A stretch of DNA of 64,000 bases from Pseudonocardia terrae (GCF_021343995.1 NZ_JAJTTE010000018.1:62001-126000), one strand, 5' to 3'; shown: positions 1 through 8,514, counted from the first letter of the stretch. Made by a program: numbers and translations. Notes: generated by a model from the letters alone, not told the origin.

Positions 1-43
1 GACCTGAGGGTACAGCACGCCGATCTGGGAAACGAGGGCTAGC

Positions 44-55
44 GAACGATCGTTC
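44..55. promoter_or_regulatory. 12-bp perfect palindrome upstream of acyl-CoA ligase
   Basis: The sequence gaacgatcgttc is a perfect dyad about 50 bp before the ligase start, in the only non-coding sequence seen at the left edge. Palindromes of this length and spacing are typical of TetR-family operators controlling acyl-CoA genes. The cognate regulator is not visible in the window and the site differs from the GTTAACG-type sites at 28.1 and 30.9 kb. The operator role is inferred. Confidence 0.35.
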
Positions 56-103
56 AGCAAGCTAGAAACGGAGCCATGCGCAGCGCGGCGACGGTGATGT
101 GAC

Positions 104-1642
104 GTGTACCCGGGGACGTGGGCGAAGGAACGGCCGGAGCACCCGGCCACGATCATGACCGGCGGTCCGCTGGACGGCCGGGTGCAGACCTACGGCGAGC
201 TCGACGAGCGCTCCATCCGGCTGGCCCGGGTCTTCGCCGAGGCCGGGCTGACCCGGGGCGACCACGTCGCCGTCGTGCTGGAGAACCGGCCGGAGGTCTT
301 CGAGGCGTACTGGGCGGCGGTGCGGTCCGGCCTGATCATCACCGCCGTGAACAGCCACCTCACCCCGGCCGAGGTCGCGTACATCGTCGACGACTGCGAG
401 GCCCAGGTGCTCGTGGTCTCCGCGAACCTGCCGGGGATCGCCGAGGGCGTCGTCGCGGACACGCCCAGGGTGCGCAGGCGGCTCGCCGTCGGCGGCACGG
501 TCCCCGGCCACGACGACTACGAGGCGGCGCTGGCCGCGGTGTCCGCCGACCCGCTCGACGACGAGCCGGTCGGCATGGACATGCTCTACTCCTCCGGCAC
601 CACCGGGCGTCCGAAGGGGATCACCCGCGAGCTGCCGGAGCGCCGGGTGAACGAGCCCGGCGACGCGATGCTGGAGATCTTCGCCCCCGTCTACGGCTTC
701 GACCGGGACACCGTCTACTACTCACCCGCGCCGCAGTACCATTCCGCGCCGCTCCGGTTCGGCGCGATGACCCACGCGGTCGGCGGCACGCTGGTGGTCG
801 CGGAGCGGTTCCGGCCGGAGCAGGCGCTCGCGGACATCGAGAAGTACCGGGTCACGCACAGCCAGTGGGTGCCCACGATGTTCGTCCGGATGCTGAAGCT
901 CGACGACGAGGTCCGCGCCCGCTACGACCTGTCCTCGCTGAAGGTCGCGGTGCACGCGGCGGCGCCGTGCCCGGTCGAGGTCAAGCGCAGGATGATCGAG
1001 TGGTGGGGCCCGGTGCTCCAGGAGTACTACAGCTCCACCGAGTCCCCCGGGCAGACCCGGATCACGTCCGAGGAGTGGCTGGAGCACCCCGGCTCGGTCG
1101 GGCGCGCGACCGTCGGGATCCTGCACATCTGCGGGGAGGACGGCAAGGAGGTCGGCGCGGGTGAGGTCGGCACCGTCTATTTCGAGACCGACCGGCCGCT
1201 GTTCGTCTACCACCACGACCAGGACAAGACCGCGGACTCGCGGCACCCGGACCACCCGACCTGGGCCACGACCGGTGACCTCGGGTACGTCGACGAGGAC
1301 GGCTGGCTCTACCTCACCGACCGCAAGGCCTTCATGATCATCTCCGGCGGGGTGAACATCTACCCGCAGGAGATCGAGGACGCGCTGGCCCTGCACCCCG
1401 CGGTGCGGGACGTCGGTGTGATCGGGATCCCGGACGAGGAGATGGGCGAGCAGGTCAAGGCCGTCGTCGAGACCGCCGAGGGTGCGGTGCCCGGCCCGGA
1501 GCTCGAGAAGGAGATCCTCGAGTTCGTCCGGGGCCGGATCGCGCACTACAAGTGCCCGCGCACGGTCGACTTCACCGACTCCCTGCCCCGCACGCCCACC
1601 GGCAAGCTCGTCAAGCGACGGATCGTGGAGCGGTACCGCTGA
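104..1642 (+). CDS. Acyl-CoA synthetase (FadD-type, ANL superfamily)
   Basis: This 512-residue protein is an AMP-forming ligase that should adenylate a carboxylic acid with ATP and transfer it to CoA. The P-loop YSSGTTGRPKG lies near residues 160-170, the TGDLGY...DR hinge motif near 389-407, and the catalytic lysine in PTGKL near residue 502. Length is normal for the family. The GTG start at 104 has no strong ribosome site, so translation could begin slightly elsewhere, but the N-terminus aligns in character with mycobacterial FadD proteins. The acid substrate (fatty, aromatic or branched) cannot be read from sequence. The next gene is convergent, so it is the last gene of its unit. Confidence 0.85.
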   Translation: MYPGTWAKERPEHPATIMTGGPLDGRVQTYGELDERSIRLARVFAEAGLTRGDHVAVVLENRPEVFEAYWAAVRSGLIITAVNSHLTPAEVAYIVDDCEAQVLVVSANLPGIAEGVVADTPRVRRRLAVGGTVPGHDDYEAALAAVSADPLDDEPVGMDMLYSSGTTGRPKGITRELPERRVNEPGDAMLEIFAPVYGFDRDTVYYSPAPQYHSAPLRFGAMTHAVGGTLVVAERFRPEQALADIEKYRVTHSQWVPTMFVRMLKLDDEVRARYDLSSLKVAVHAAAPCPVEVKRRMIEWWGPVLQEYYSSTESPGQTRITSEEWLEHPGSVGRATVGILHICGEDGKEVGAGEVGTVYFETDRPLFVYHHDQDKTADSRHPDHPTWATTGDLGYVDEDGWLYLTDRKAFMIISGGVNIYPQEIEDALALHPAVRDVGVIGIPDEEMGEQVKAVVETAEGAVPGPELEKEILEFVRGRIAHYKCPRTVDFTDSLPRTPTGKLVKRRIVERYR

Positions 1643-1648
1643 CCGCGC

Positions 1649-2284
1649 TCACGGCAGGGGTGGCGCCCACTCGCTGAGGAGGTCGGCGAGGTCGTCGAGC
1701 CCGGTGAGGGAGAGGTCGCCGCGCAGGCCCCGCAAGGCGGCGGTGCGGGCGCCGGCGGCCCGTCCCGCCGCGAGCCCGGGCTCGGTGTCCTCGACGACCA
1801 GGCACGCCGCGGGGTCCACGCCGAGCGCCTTCGCGGCGCGGAGGTAGCCCTCCGGGTCGGGCTTGCCGGCGGCGATGTCCTCACTGGTCACGAGCACCTC
1901 GGGCGGGGTGATGCCGGCGGCGCGCAGCCGGACGTCCGTCAGTCGCCGGTCGGCGCTGGTGACGACGGCCCACGGCAGTCCGACGACGTCGAGCAGGCCG
2001 AGCAGGCGGCGGGCGCCGGGGATCTCGCGGACGTCGTCGAGGTCGGTGTACTGGAGTTCGAGCTGGCGGGCGGCCGCCGCGGCGACACCCGCCTCGTCCA
2101 GGTCGGGCCGGGCCTCGCGCACCGTCGGGGTCGACGGACGGCCGTGCGCCACCGCGAGCACGGCCTCCGGGTCCGCGCCGTACTCCGCCGACCAGGTCCG
2201 CCACGCCCGCTCCACCGCGCCGTCGGAGTCGACGAGCGTGCCGTCCATGTCGAACAGCACCGCACGCAGATCGTCCAGGTCCAT
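1649..2284 (-). CDS. HAD-superfamily phosphatase (subfamily IA)
   Basis: This 211-residue haloacid-dehalogenase-type hydrolase has the nucleophile motif DMDGT at residues 12-16, a Ser/Thr motif II (VVTSA) near 108, the motif III lysine in AGKPDPEGY near 141 and the acidic motif IV VVEDTEPG near 160. The helical cap between motifs I and II fits phosphoglycolate- or sugar-phosphate phosphatases of subfamily IA. The true substrate is unknown. It is convergent with the acyl-CoA ligase, with only 6 bp between the stops, and stands alone upstream of a non-coding spacer. Confidence 0.85.
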   Translation of the reverse strand: MDLDDLRAVLFDMDGTLVDSDGAVERAWRTWSAEYGADPEAVLAVAHGRPSTPTVREARPDLDEAGVAAAAARQLELQYTDLDDVREIPGARRLLGLLDVVGLPWAVVTSADRRLTDVRLRAAGITPPEVLVTSEDIAAGKPDPEGYLRAAKALGVDPAACLVVEDTEPGLAAGRAAGARTAALRGLRGDLSLTGLDDLADLLSEWAPPLP

Positions 2285-2533
2285 GCCCGCACGGTATCCG
2301 GGGTGGACATGCGGGTGCGCTGCATCCGGTTGGTGGCGTCGACAAGGCGCTGGGGTCGGATCCGTCCACGCGACGAGCCCTCAGCTCCTGGTGATCATCA
2401 GGCTGCCGGCTGTCGATGTGCGTGCGGGCTGGTCTGGCGCGCGGGAGGCCCGACGACCCGGGGCAGGTCCGGGGCGCGGGTGCCCGAGGGGGCGCGACAC
2501 GTCCACGTGGGCCCGGGGCCTTCGAGGGGCGCG

Positions 2534-2618
2534 GCGCATCAGACGGCGGGGCGCATCAGGTGGCGGGGCGCATCAGACGGCGGGGCGCATCAGACGGCAG
2601 GGCGCATCCGAGGGGCGC
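2534..2618. repeat. 17-bp minisatellite, five units
   Basis: The word gcgcatc begins at 2534, 2551, 2568, 2585 and 2602, an exact 17-bp period. The unit is close to gcgcatcagacggcggg with few substitutions. It lies in non-coding DNA, and since 17 is not a multiple of three it would scramble any reading frame. Confidence 0.85.
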
Positions 2619-2681
2619 GGCACACCTGGCCGAGCGCGGCACACCCGGCGTGACCTGCTCTCGCACCCGGGAGGTTCGCCG

Positions 2682-2889
2682 CACACCCTGTCGACGGGTT
2701 GCGTGGCGTCGCTTCGGGTGTGGGAGGTGGGGCCGGGCAGATCGGCCGGGCATGCTCGCGAGAAGCGTCGCGAGTCGGGCGCGCGCCCGGGTCGCCCGAT
2801 CGACCGCTCGCACCCGCCGCCGGGCGCAACGTTCGCCGCCTCCGAGTGCACACCCGGAGGGGCGTCGCGCTCGCCGTCGACAGGGTGTG
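2682..2889. repeat. 16-bp inverted repeat enclosing about 175 bp
   Basis: The sequence cacaccctgtcgacgg at 2682-2697 recurs as its exact reverse complement at 2874-2889. No open frame with domain content lies between the arms. It could be the ends of a degenerate mobile element or a long-range hairpin. Confidence 0.6.
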
Positions 2890-3072
2890 GGGCGGGGTGA
2901 GTGGGTGTGGGAGCGGGTTCGGGTGGTGGTGCGGCGCGGCTCCGGGTGTGGCGTGTCGGACGAGGTGCGCCGGGTCGGTTGTGGGCGGTCGGAGTGGATG
3001 CGTGAGCGCCCGCAGAGGCCGGCGGAATAGGGGGAGGGGGTATGCGGTTGCGGGCGGCGAAGGGAGGCTGCG

Positions 3073-3426
3073 ATGGAGAACGCACTGATCTACCGCCTGG
3101 CGGAGGGGAGCCTGGAGGCCGGCCGGCCGCTGGAGGCCCTCGAGCTGCTGGCGCCGCTGGTCGACGAGCTGCGCGACACCGCGGCCGGTGCCCTGCTGCT
3201 CGGGCGGGCGTACTACCGGTCCGCGCAGCTGCGCCGGGCCGAGGAGACGCTGACCAAGGCCGTCGAGCTCGCGCCGAGCGACCCGTACGCCCGGTACCTG
3301 CTGGGGCGGACGCTCCAGCGGCAGAGCCGGCACGCCGACGCCCTGCCGCACCTGCGGCTGGCCGCGGCGCAGGACCCGGCCTACGCCGAGGACCGCGACG
3401 CCTGCGCGGCGCGCCTGGCGGGCTGA
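3073..3426 (+). CDS. Tetratricopeptide-repeat protein
   Basis: This 117-residue cytosolic protein consists almost only of TPR helices: GALLLGRAYYRSAQLRRAEE (residues about 38-57) and PYARYLLGRTLQRQSRHADA (about 75-94) carry the TPR Gly/Ala/Tyr pattern, flanked by partial units. There is no signal peptide or catalytic motif, so it is probably a protein-protein scaffold of unknown partner. A clear purine-rich ribosome site (aagggagg) precedes the ATG. It is isolated: non-coding DNA lies upstream and a strong shared terminator downstream separates it from the convergent gene. Confidence 0.8.
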   Translation: MENALIYRLAEGSLEAGRPLEALELLAPLVDELRDTAAGALLLGRAYYRSAQLRRAEETLTKAVELAPSDPYARYLLGRTLQRQSRHADALPHLRLAAAQDPAYAEDRDACAARLAG

Positions 3427-3440
3427 TCGTCCGGTAGCGA

Positions 3441-3487
3441 ACGAACGGCGCTCCCGCTCACCATTCGTGAGCGGGAGCGCCGTTCGT
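3441..3487. terminator. Bidirectional hairpin terminator
   Basis: A perfect 21-bp stem (3441-3461 with 3467-3487) closes a 5-nt loop. It sits between the TPR gene and the convergent membrane-protein gene, so it can stop transcription from both sides. There is no U-tract, as is common in high-GC actinobacteria. Confidence 0.85.
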
Positions 3488-3520
3488 GTTCTCGGGAGTG
3501 GCCGGGGTCGCGGGGACCGA

Positions 3521-4531
3521 TCAGTTCCCAGCGTTGGTGCCGGTGCCCGTGCCGCCGGAGTCGGTGCCGCCAGTGCCGGTGCCACCGTTGCTCGACCCGC
3601 CGGTGCCGGTGCCGGTGCCGGTGCCTGCGCCCGGTCCTCCATTGCTCGTGCCACTGCCGCTGCCGTTGCTAGTCCCGTTGCCGCTGCCCGTTCCGGAGCC
3701 CTGGCTACCCCGCCTAGGAGTCGTGGTGGTCGTCGGGGCCGGGGCGACCGCGGTGGTGGGGGCCGGGGCGACGCTGCTGACGACCGGCTCCACCGGGGCG
3801 ACGGGGACGACGACCCGGGTCGCCGGGGCGCGGGTGGCCGTGGCGACGGGAGCCTTGGTGGTGGTCTCGGGTGCGGCCTCGGCGACCGGCTCCGGCGGCG
3901 GGGCGATCTCGTTCGTGTCGACGGTGTCGCTCGCCTCGGCGGGGCTGGCGCCGCCGAGCAGCGGGATCTCCATCAGCGGTCCCCGGTTGCCGGCGGCGAG
4001 GCTGATGCCGACGACCGCGAGGAACACCACGCACACCGCGACCACGCTGTAGACGCCGAACTTGATGCCGCGGGTGCGGCGCCCGCGCTCGTCGACGAAC
4101 ACGGGGCGCACCGAGGCGATGGCCGTGGTGGCGTCGACCGGGGACTCGGCCGCCAGCTCGGCCCGGCGCCGCGCCGAGATCGCCGTGGTCGCCTCGACCG
4201 CGGGTGCACCGGCGAGGGAGGTGGCGTCGGGGTCGACGGGCCCGGCGACGGCGGTCGCGTCGCAGCCCTGCGCCGCACCGACCCGGGTCGCGTCGTCGTC
4301 CCACCCGCCGACGCGGGTCGCATCGGCGTCCCACGTCGGGGCCTGCCCGACCCGGGTGGCGTCGGCGTCCCATGCCGGCTCGGCGGACCGCGGCGACCGG
4401 GCGAACCCGCCCGGCCACACCGGCGTACCCAGCGGCGCGGCCGGGGAGCCCAGCGGCACGTCGTCCTGGTCGTCGAGCGGCCGGCGGGGAACCGGGACGG
4501 ACCGCAGGGCGCGGGTCTCGTCGTCGATCAT
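3521..4531 (-). CDS. Single-pass membrane protein with acidic-ATxx repeats and Gly/Thr-rich tail
   Basis: A 336-residue protein I cannot assign to a family. Residues 54-140 are cytosolic and carry seven copies of a (D/E)AT-x-x motif, including DADATRVG twice, DDDATRVG, PDATSLAG, VEATTAI and VDATTAI. One transmembrane helix spans about 155-180. The outer part is Pro/Val/Thr-rich and ends in about 90 residues of Gly-Thr-Ser-Asn repeats. The ATG at 4531 overlaps the stop of the upstream lipoprotein gene (ATGA), so the two are translationally coupled; longer in-frame upstream sequence belongs to that gene's antisense frames. The repeated motif looks like a multi-site Ser/Thr-kinase target, which is inference. 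A cell-envelope role is likely from topology. Confidence 0.75.
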   Translation of the reverse strand: MIDDETRALRSVPVPRRPLDDQDDVPLGSPAAPLGTPVWPGGFARSPRSAEPAWDADATRVGQAPTWDADATRVGGWDDDATRVGAAQGCDATAVAGPVDPDATSLAGAPAVEATTAISARRRAELAAESPVDATTAIASVRPVFVDERGRRTRGIKFGVYSVVAVCVVFLAVVGISLAAGNRGPLMEIPLLGGASPAEASDTVDTNEIAPPPEPVAEAAPETTTKAPVATATRAPATRVVVPVAPVEPVVSSVAPAPTTAVAPAPTTTTTPRRGSQGSGTGSGNGTSNGSGSGTSNGGPGAGTGTGTGTGGSSNGGTGTGGTDSGGTGTGTNAGN

Positions 4532-5502
4532 GGGGTGACGTCCTCCGGGGGAGCGAGGCCCGCGCTCACGTCGCGGACCGTCCGGGTGAAGGCGAAGCGG
4601 GTCTGCGGGATCCCGCTGCACGCGTAGGACGCGGTGGCGTTGCCGGGGCAGTCGCCGTTGTCGCGTCCCACGGACCACAGGCCGACGGCGCCGATGCCGC
4701 GGTCCCGCGCGGCCCCGGCGACGCCCGCGGCGTCGGCGAGGCTGGTGACCGGACCCTGGTCGGTCCGACCGAGCATGAGGGTGATGCCGATCCGCGACGG
4801 GTCGCGGCCCAGCTGCCCGACGATCGTGTCCGTGGCCCGGAGCATCGCCCCCGACCAGTCGCCCTCGTCGGGGAAGTTCATGACCATCGCGTTGACCCGG
4901 GCGTCGACCCCGTGTGCCTGGACCGTGTCGACCAGGTCGAGCGCGGCGGCGGTGAGGCCGTGCGTGGCGTCCTGCACGGGCAGGGTCAGCGTGACGTCGA
5001 CGCCCTTCAGCAGCGCGAGCGCGCTCGCGACCTTCTCGGCGTCGATCCCGGTCTCCACGTCGACGTCGAGCCGCGTGGCACCGACGGACGCGAGCGCGGC
5101 GCGGTAGGCGCCCGCCAGCGACTCGGCGGTCCTGCACGTGTTCTCGAGGTACGTGCCGGTCGCCCCACCGGTCGCCACGGTGACCTGCTGGAGCGAGCGC
5201 GCCGCCTCGACGACGACGGGGTCGCTGATCGGGGTCTCGCCACCCCAGGAGGGCGTGCAGCTGCCGTCGGCGGACAGCGCGAAGGCCAGGACGGCCGACC
5301 GGACACCGGTCTGCGCGACCATGTCGGGCAGCGGGGAGGGCCGCAGCGAGACGTCGACGTACGGCAGCACCTCGGGCGTCATCTTCTGCGCCGACGGGGC
5401 CAGGTCGGCGGTGGGGCCGGCGCATGCGAGCAGCACGGCGCCGAGGGCGAGCGGCAGCGCGAACAGCGCGACCGACCGCCGGCGCACGCGGGATCGCCGC
5501 AT
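4528..5502 (-). CDS. GH18-like secreted lipoprotein
   Basis: This 324-residue protein has a lipoprotein signal with lipobox LLAC (Cys27), so it should be anchored on the outer face of the membrane. The remainder resembles a glycoside hydrolase family 18 (chitinase-like) barrel: the strand-4 motif RLDVDVETG at about 144-152 keeps the DxE core, with Glu150 as the candidate acid. The first Asp of the full DxxDxDxE motif is replaced, so activity may be altered or lost. It overlaps the next gene by 4 bp. The combination suggests an envelope glycan-binding or glycan-cleaving complex. Substrate unknown. Confidence 0.75.
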   Translation of the reverse strand: MRRSRVRRRSVALFALPLALGAVLLACAGPTADLAPSAQKMTPEVLPYVDVSLRPSPLPDMVAQTGVRSAVLAFALSADGSCTPSWGGETPISDPVVVEAARSLQQVTVATGGATGTYLENTCRTAESLAGAYRAALASVGATRLDVDVETGIDAEKVASALALLKGVDVTLTLPVQDATHGLTAAALDLVDTVQAHGVDARVNAMVMNFPDEGDWSGAMLRATDTIVGQLGRDPSRIGITLMLGRTDQGPVTSLADAAGVAGAARDRGIGAVGLWSVGRDNGDCPGNATASYACSGIPQTRFAFTRTVRDVSAGLAPPEDVTP

Positions 5503-5674
5503 CGGCGTCCTCCACCGGATGGACCAACAGGGAGCGGACGACGGCTACTCCACGCGGCTTCGGGGAGCCGCACGGGCGCAACCGCCGTGCTCTTCGTCCA
5601 TCGAAAGAGTGACGAAGACCGTTACGACATCGAACGACGTGTGACGCTCAGCCCTCGGAGGCAACCTTCCGGGC
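5503..5674. promoter_or_regulatory. Spacer upstream of the lipoprotein unit
   Basis: 172 bp between the fadE5 stop and the lipoprotein start, with lower GC than its surroundings. An 8-bp inverted repeat (tcttcgtc at 5591-5598, gacgaaga at 5611-5618) could be a weak operator or terminator. The promoter of the leftward lipoprotein operon must lie here, but I cannot pin its boxes. Confidence 0.35.
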
Positions 5675-7690
5675 TCAGCCCACCATCTCCGGCACCGATG
5701 TCGTGGCGCCGCTCTCCGCCGCCGGGTCCTCCAGCAGCGGGCAGGCGATCCAGCCCTCCGGGATGCCGAAGCCGTCGACCAGGAGCCGCGCGTGCGGGCG
5801 CAGCTCGGCGCACAGCGCGTTGACCGCGGCGACCACGGAACGGGTCTCGGCCGCGGTCAGCCGGCCGTGCTCGAGGTACCAGGCGCGGTCCCGCTCGATC
5901 GTCGCGAGCGCGTGCAGGTCGCACACCGTCTCCAGCAGGGCCTTCACCGCCGGGTCGGCGGCCCGCCCGATCCCGGCGACGAACGCGTCGAACACCAGGA
6001 CGTCGACGTGCGCGCGGGCGGCGTCGAGCAGGTGGTCCTGCGCGGCGTTGAAGATGCCGAACTGGTCCGCGCCCTTCTTCAGCGCCGGCCGCAGCCGCCG
6101 CGCGACGCCCGCGAGCAGGTGCTCGGCCCGGTCCGCGAGGAGCCTGCGCTGCTCGGCGCGGTCGCGCGGGCGGAACCCGCGGCCGGGGATCCGTCGGGGC
6201 AGCTTGTTGACGCCGGTCCGCTCGGCAGCGGCGTCGAGCGCCTGGCCGCCGAGGAACCGGGCCAGCCCGAGCGGCGAGAGCTTCTGGACGCCCTTGCCGT
6301 AGTTCGACAGCAGGTTCTTGGCGAGCAGCTGGAGCAGGACGGTGTTGTCGCCCTCGAACGTGGTGAAGACGTCCGTGTCCGCCTTGAGCTGCGGGAGCAG
6401 GTTCTCCGACAGGTACCCGGCGCCGCCGCACGCCTCGCGGCAGGTCTGGATGGTGTGCGTGGCGTGCCAGGTGCCGATCGCCTTGACGCCCGCGGCGCGG
6501 CTCTCCAGGTCGCGCTGCGCCCGCTCGTCCGGCCGGGCGCCCTGCTGATCGGCCTGGGGTGCTTGGAGCCGGTGCATCTCGGCGACCAGGTCGTCCTGGG
6601 CGAACTGCAGCGCGTAGGTGGTGGCCAGGGCGGGGAGCAGCTTCCGCTGGTGGGCGCGGTAGTCGAGGATCGCGGTCTCCTGCCCGGTGCCCGGGTCGGC
6701 GAACTGCCGGCGGCGCTCGCCGTAGCGGACCGCCAGCGCCAGTGCCTTCTGGGCCGCGCTGCCGGCGCCGCCCGCCACGCTGATCCGGCCGCGCACCAGC
6801 GTGCCCAGCATGGTGAAGAAGCGGCGGCCCTCGTTCTCGATCGAGCTGGAGTAGGTGCCGTCCGCCGAGACGTCGGCGAACCGGTTGAGCAGGGCCTCAC
6901 GCGGCACGCGCACCGAGCGGAAGGTGAGCCGCCCGTTGTCGACGCCGTTGAGCCCGGCCTTGTGCCCGCAGTCGCCGATCTCGATACCGGGCATCGCGGC
7001 ACCGGCGTCGTCGCGGATCGGGACCAGGAAGGCGTGCACGCCGTGCGAAGCGCCGGCGGAGCGCGCATCGACGCCGTGCGAAGCGCCGGCGGAGCGCGCA
7101 TCGGCGCCATGGGCCTCCACGCGCGTGACGAGCTGGGCGAACACGACCGCCATCCGGCCGTCGCGGGCCGCGTTGCCGATGTAGTCCTTGCGCGCCCCCG
7201 GCTCCGGGGTGTCGATCACGAACTCCTCGGTGGCCGGGTCGTAGGTGGCCGTGGTGCGCAGGTGCTGGACGTCGGAGCCGTGGCCGGTCTCGGTCATCGC
7301 GAAGCAGCCGAGCAGCTCGCCGTCCATGATCTGCCGCAGGTAGCGCCCGTGGTGCCGCTCTGTGCCGAGGACCTGTACCGCGCCGCCGAACAGGCCCCAC
7401 TGCACGCCGGCCTTGACCAGCAGCGACAGGTCGCCGTAGCCGAGCGCCTGGAACGCGGTGACCACGCCGCCGACGTCGCCCTTGCCGCCGTGGTCGGGCG
7501 AGAACCCGGTGTGCGGCTGGCCGGTCGCGGCGAGCTCGTGCACGAGCTCGAGGACCTTCGCCCGGTACTCCTCGCGCGACAGGTCGGGGTCGACCGGCCG
7601 GAACCGGGACATCTGCTCCCGGACCGAGCTCCGGACGTCGGCCCAACGGCCGTCGAGGGTGGAGCGGAGCGCGTCCACGGTCGGGGTCAT
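5675..7690 (-). CDS. fadE5: FadE5-type acyl-CoA dehydrogenase with in-frame repeat
   Basis: A 671-residue flavin-dependent acyl-CoA dehydrogenase of the long, broad-specificity FadE5 class, which starts beta-oxidation by introducing the alpha-beta double bond. The FTTFEGDNT segment near residue 446 holds the probable catalytic Glu, followed by the extra C-terminal helical domain of this subfamily. The start ATG at 7690 overlaps the TetR stop (ATGA). Residues about 196-218 are two identical copies of an 11-residue insert (DARSAGASHGV) encoded by a perfect 33-bp tandem repeat, in a loop where I recall relatives being shorter. It forms one unit with the TetR regulator and is divergent from fadA2-fabG4-htdX. 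Confidence 0.9.
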   Translation of the reverse strand: MTPTVDALRSTLDGRWADVRSSVREQMSRFRPVDPDLSREEYRAKVLELVHELAATGQPHTGFSPDHGGKGDVGGVVTAFQALGYGDLSLLVKAGVQWGLFGGAVQVLGTERHHGRYLRQIMDGELLGCFAMTETGHGSDVQHLRTTATYDPATEEFVIDTPEPGARKDYIGNAARDGRMAVVFAQLVTRVEAHGADARSAGASHGVDARSAGASHGVHAFLVPIRDDAGAAMPGIEIGDCGHKAGLNGVDNGRLTFRSVRVPREALLNRFADVSADGTYSSSIENEGRRFFTMLGTLVRGRISVAGGAGSAAQKALALAVRYGERRRQFADPGTGQETAILDYRAHQRKLLPALATTYALQFAQDDLVAEMHRLQAPQADQQGARPDERAQRDLESRAAGVKAIGTWHATHTIQTCREACGGAGYLSENLLPQLKADTDVFTTFEGDNTVLLQLLAKNLLSNYGKGVQKLSPLGLARFLGGQALDAAAERTGVNKLPRRIPGRGFRPRDRAEQRRLLADRAEHLLAGVARRLRPALKKGADQFGIFNAAQDHLLDAARAHVDVLVFDAFVAGIGRAADPAVKALLETVCDLHALATIERDRAWYLEHGRLTAAETRSVVAAVNALCAELRPHARLLVDGFGIPEGWIACPLLEDPAAESGATTSVPEMVG
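7038..7103. repeat. Perfect 33-bp tandem repeat inside fadE5
   Basis: Positions 7038-7070 and 7071-7103 are identical. The length keeps the reading frame, adding 11 codons per copy. Confidence 0.9.
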
Positions 7691-8424
7691 GCGGTGCCTC
7701 CTGCGGTGCCGGTGCTCGCGTCGCGAGCTCCGCTCGGGTCGATGCTCGCTCCGCGAGCGGCGCGAGGTGAGGTCGCCAGGCCGGCGAGCCCGGTCCAGGC
7801 GAGATCGGTGAGACGGGCGGTGAGCTCGTCGCGGGTGGTGCCGGTGGGGCGGGCGAGCCAGTCGTCCGCGGCCCCGCGGACCATCCCGACGAGGGCGTGT
7901 CCCCACGTGCGCGCGGCGGGTGCGCCGGGCAGGTGGGACTCCATGGCCTCGGCGACCTGGTCGCCGATCACCGTCACCAGGTCGGTGACGGGGTCGGTGC
8001 CGGCGACCGCGGCGCCCAGGAGCGGGCGCTGTACCACGAACCGGTACACCTCACGGTCGGACTCGATCAGCCGGAGGTAGGCGTCGATGCCCGCGGCGAC
8101 CGCGGCGTGCGGGCCCGCACCCTCGGCCAGCGCCCGGTCCGTCGCGCGCCGGATCTGCCCGGTGAGCACGCGCGCCACCGCGTGGCAGACCGCCGTGTAC
8201 AGCCCCGCCCGGTCCCGGAAGTGCCGGTAGACGGCGGTCTTCGAGGTGCCCGCGGCGGTCGCGATCTCGTCCATCCCGACGCCGGCCCCGTGCTGCCGGA
8301 TCGCCGCGACGGTGGTACCGACGAGCTCGGCACGGCGCTGCTCGCGGTGGGCGTCCCAGCGGGAGTCGCGCCGGTCACGGGCCACGTCGACGGTCGGCTG
8401 CGCGAGCTTCGCCTTCGACTTCAT
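7687..8424 (-). CDS. TetR-family regulator of the fadE5/fadA2 locus
   Basis: This 245-residue protein has an N-terminal TetR helix-turn-helix (about residues 38-75, with the typical MDEIATAAGTSKTAVYRHF pattern) and a helical ligand-binding domain. It is the first gene of the leftward unit, overlaps fadE5 by 4 bp and faces fadA2 across a 90-bp promoter region, so it probably senses an acyl-CoA and controls both units. The last 27 residues (after LATSPRAARG) are low-complexity and encoded by a GC-rich near-palindromic stretch at about 7709-7760, resembling a repeat insertion that extended the C-terminus. Confidence 0.85.
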   Translation of the reverse strand: MKSKAKLAQPTVDVARDRRDSRWDAHREQRRAELVGTTVAAIRQHGAGVGMDEIATAAGTSKTAVYRHFRDRAGLYTAVCHAVARVLTGQIRRATDRALAEGAGPHAAVAAGIDAYLRLIESDREVYRFVVQRPLLGAAVAGTDPVTDLVTVIGDQVAEAMESHLPGAPAARTWGHALVGMVRGAADDWLARPTGTTRDELTARLTDLAWTGLAGLATSPRAARGASIDPSGARDASTGTAGGTA

Positions 8425-8514
8425 GGAACCGACGGTACCCGGTACTGTGGGTTCTGGCTACTCGTGGGTAATACCGCGAGCACCGCAGGGCTCATCCGCA
8501 CAGGAGGGAACGCC
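8425..8514. promoter_or_regulatory. Divergent fad promoter region with two dyads
   Basis: Between the TetR and fadA2 starts lie a perfect 11-bp dyad (GTACC-C-GGTAC, 8435-8445) and an imperfect one bounded by ctcg and cgag (8461-8480). Both are plausible TetR operators able to control the two directions. A strong ribosome site (caggagg, 8501-8507) serves fadA2. Confidence 0.5.

Larger units (their letters stand above)
2285..3072. other. Gene-free, repeat-rich spacer
   Basis: About 790 bp without a convincing gene. Several open frames exist on both strands, but they are Arg/Gly-rich shadows with no recognisable domain. The spacer holds a 17-bp minisatellite (2534-2618) and a 16-bp inverted repeat (2682-2697 with 2874-2889). 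Its words gcgcggcacac and gcgcatcag recall the repeats at 24.6 and 24.9 kb. Confidence 0.6.

Noticed and set aside
2416..3030. 204-codon frame in the first spacer
   Set aside because: It reads through the 17-bp minisatellite and is extremely Arg/Gly-rich without a domain or start signals.
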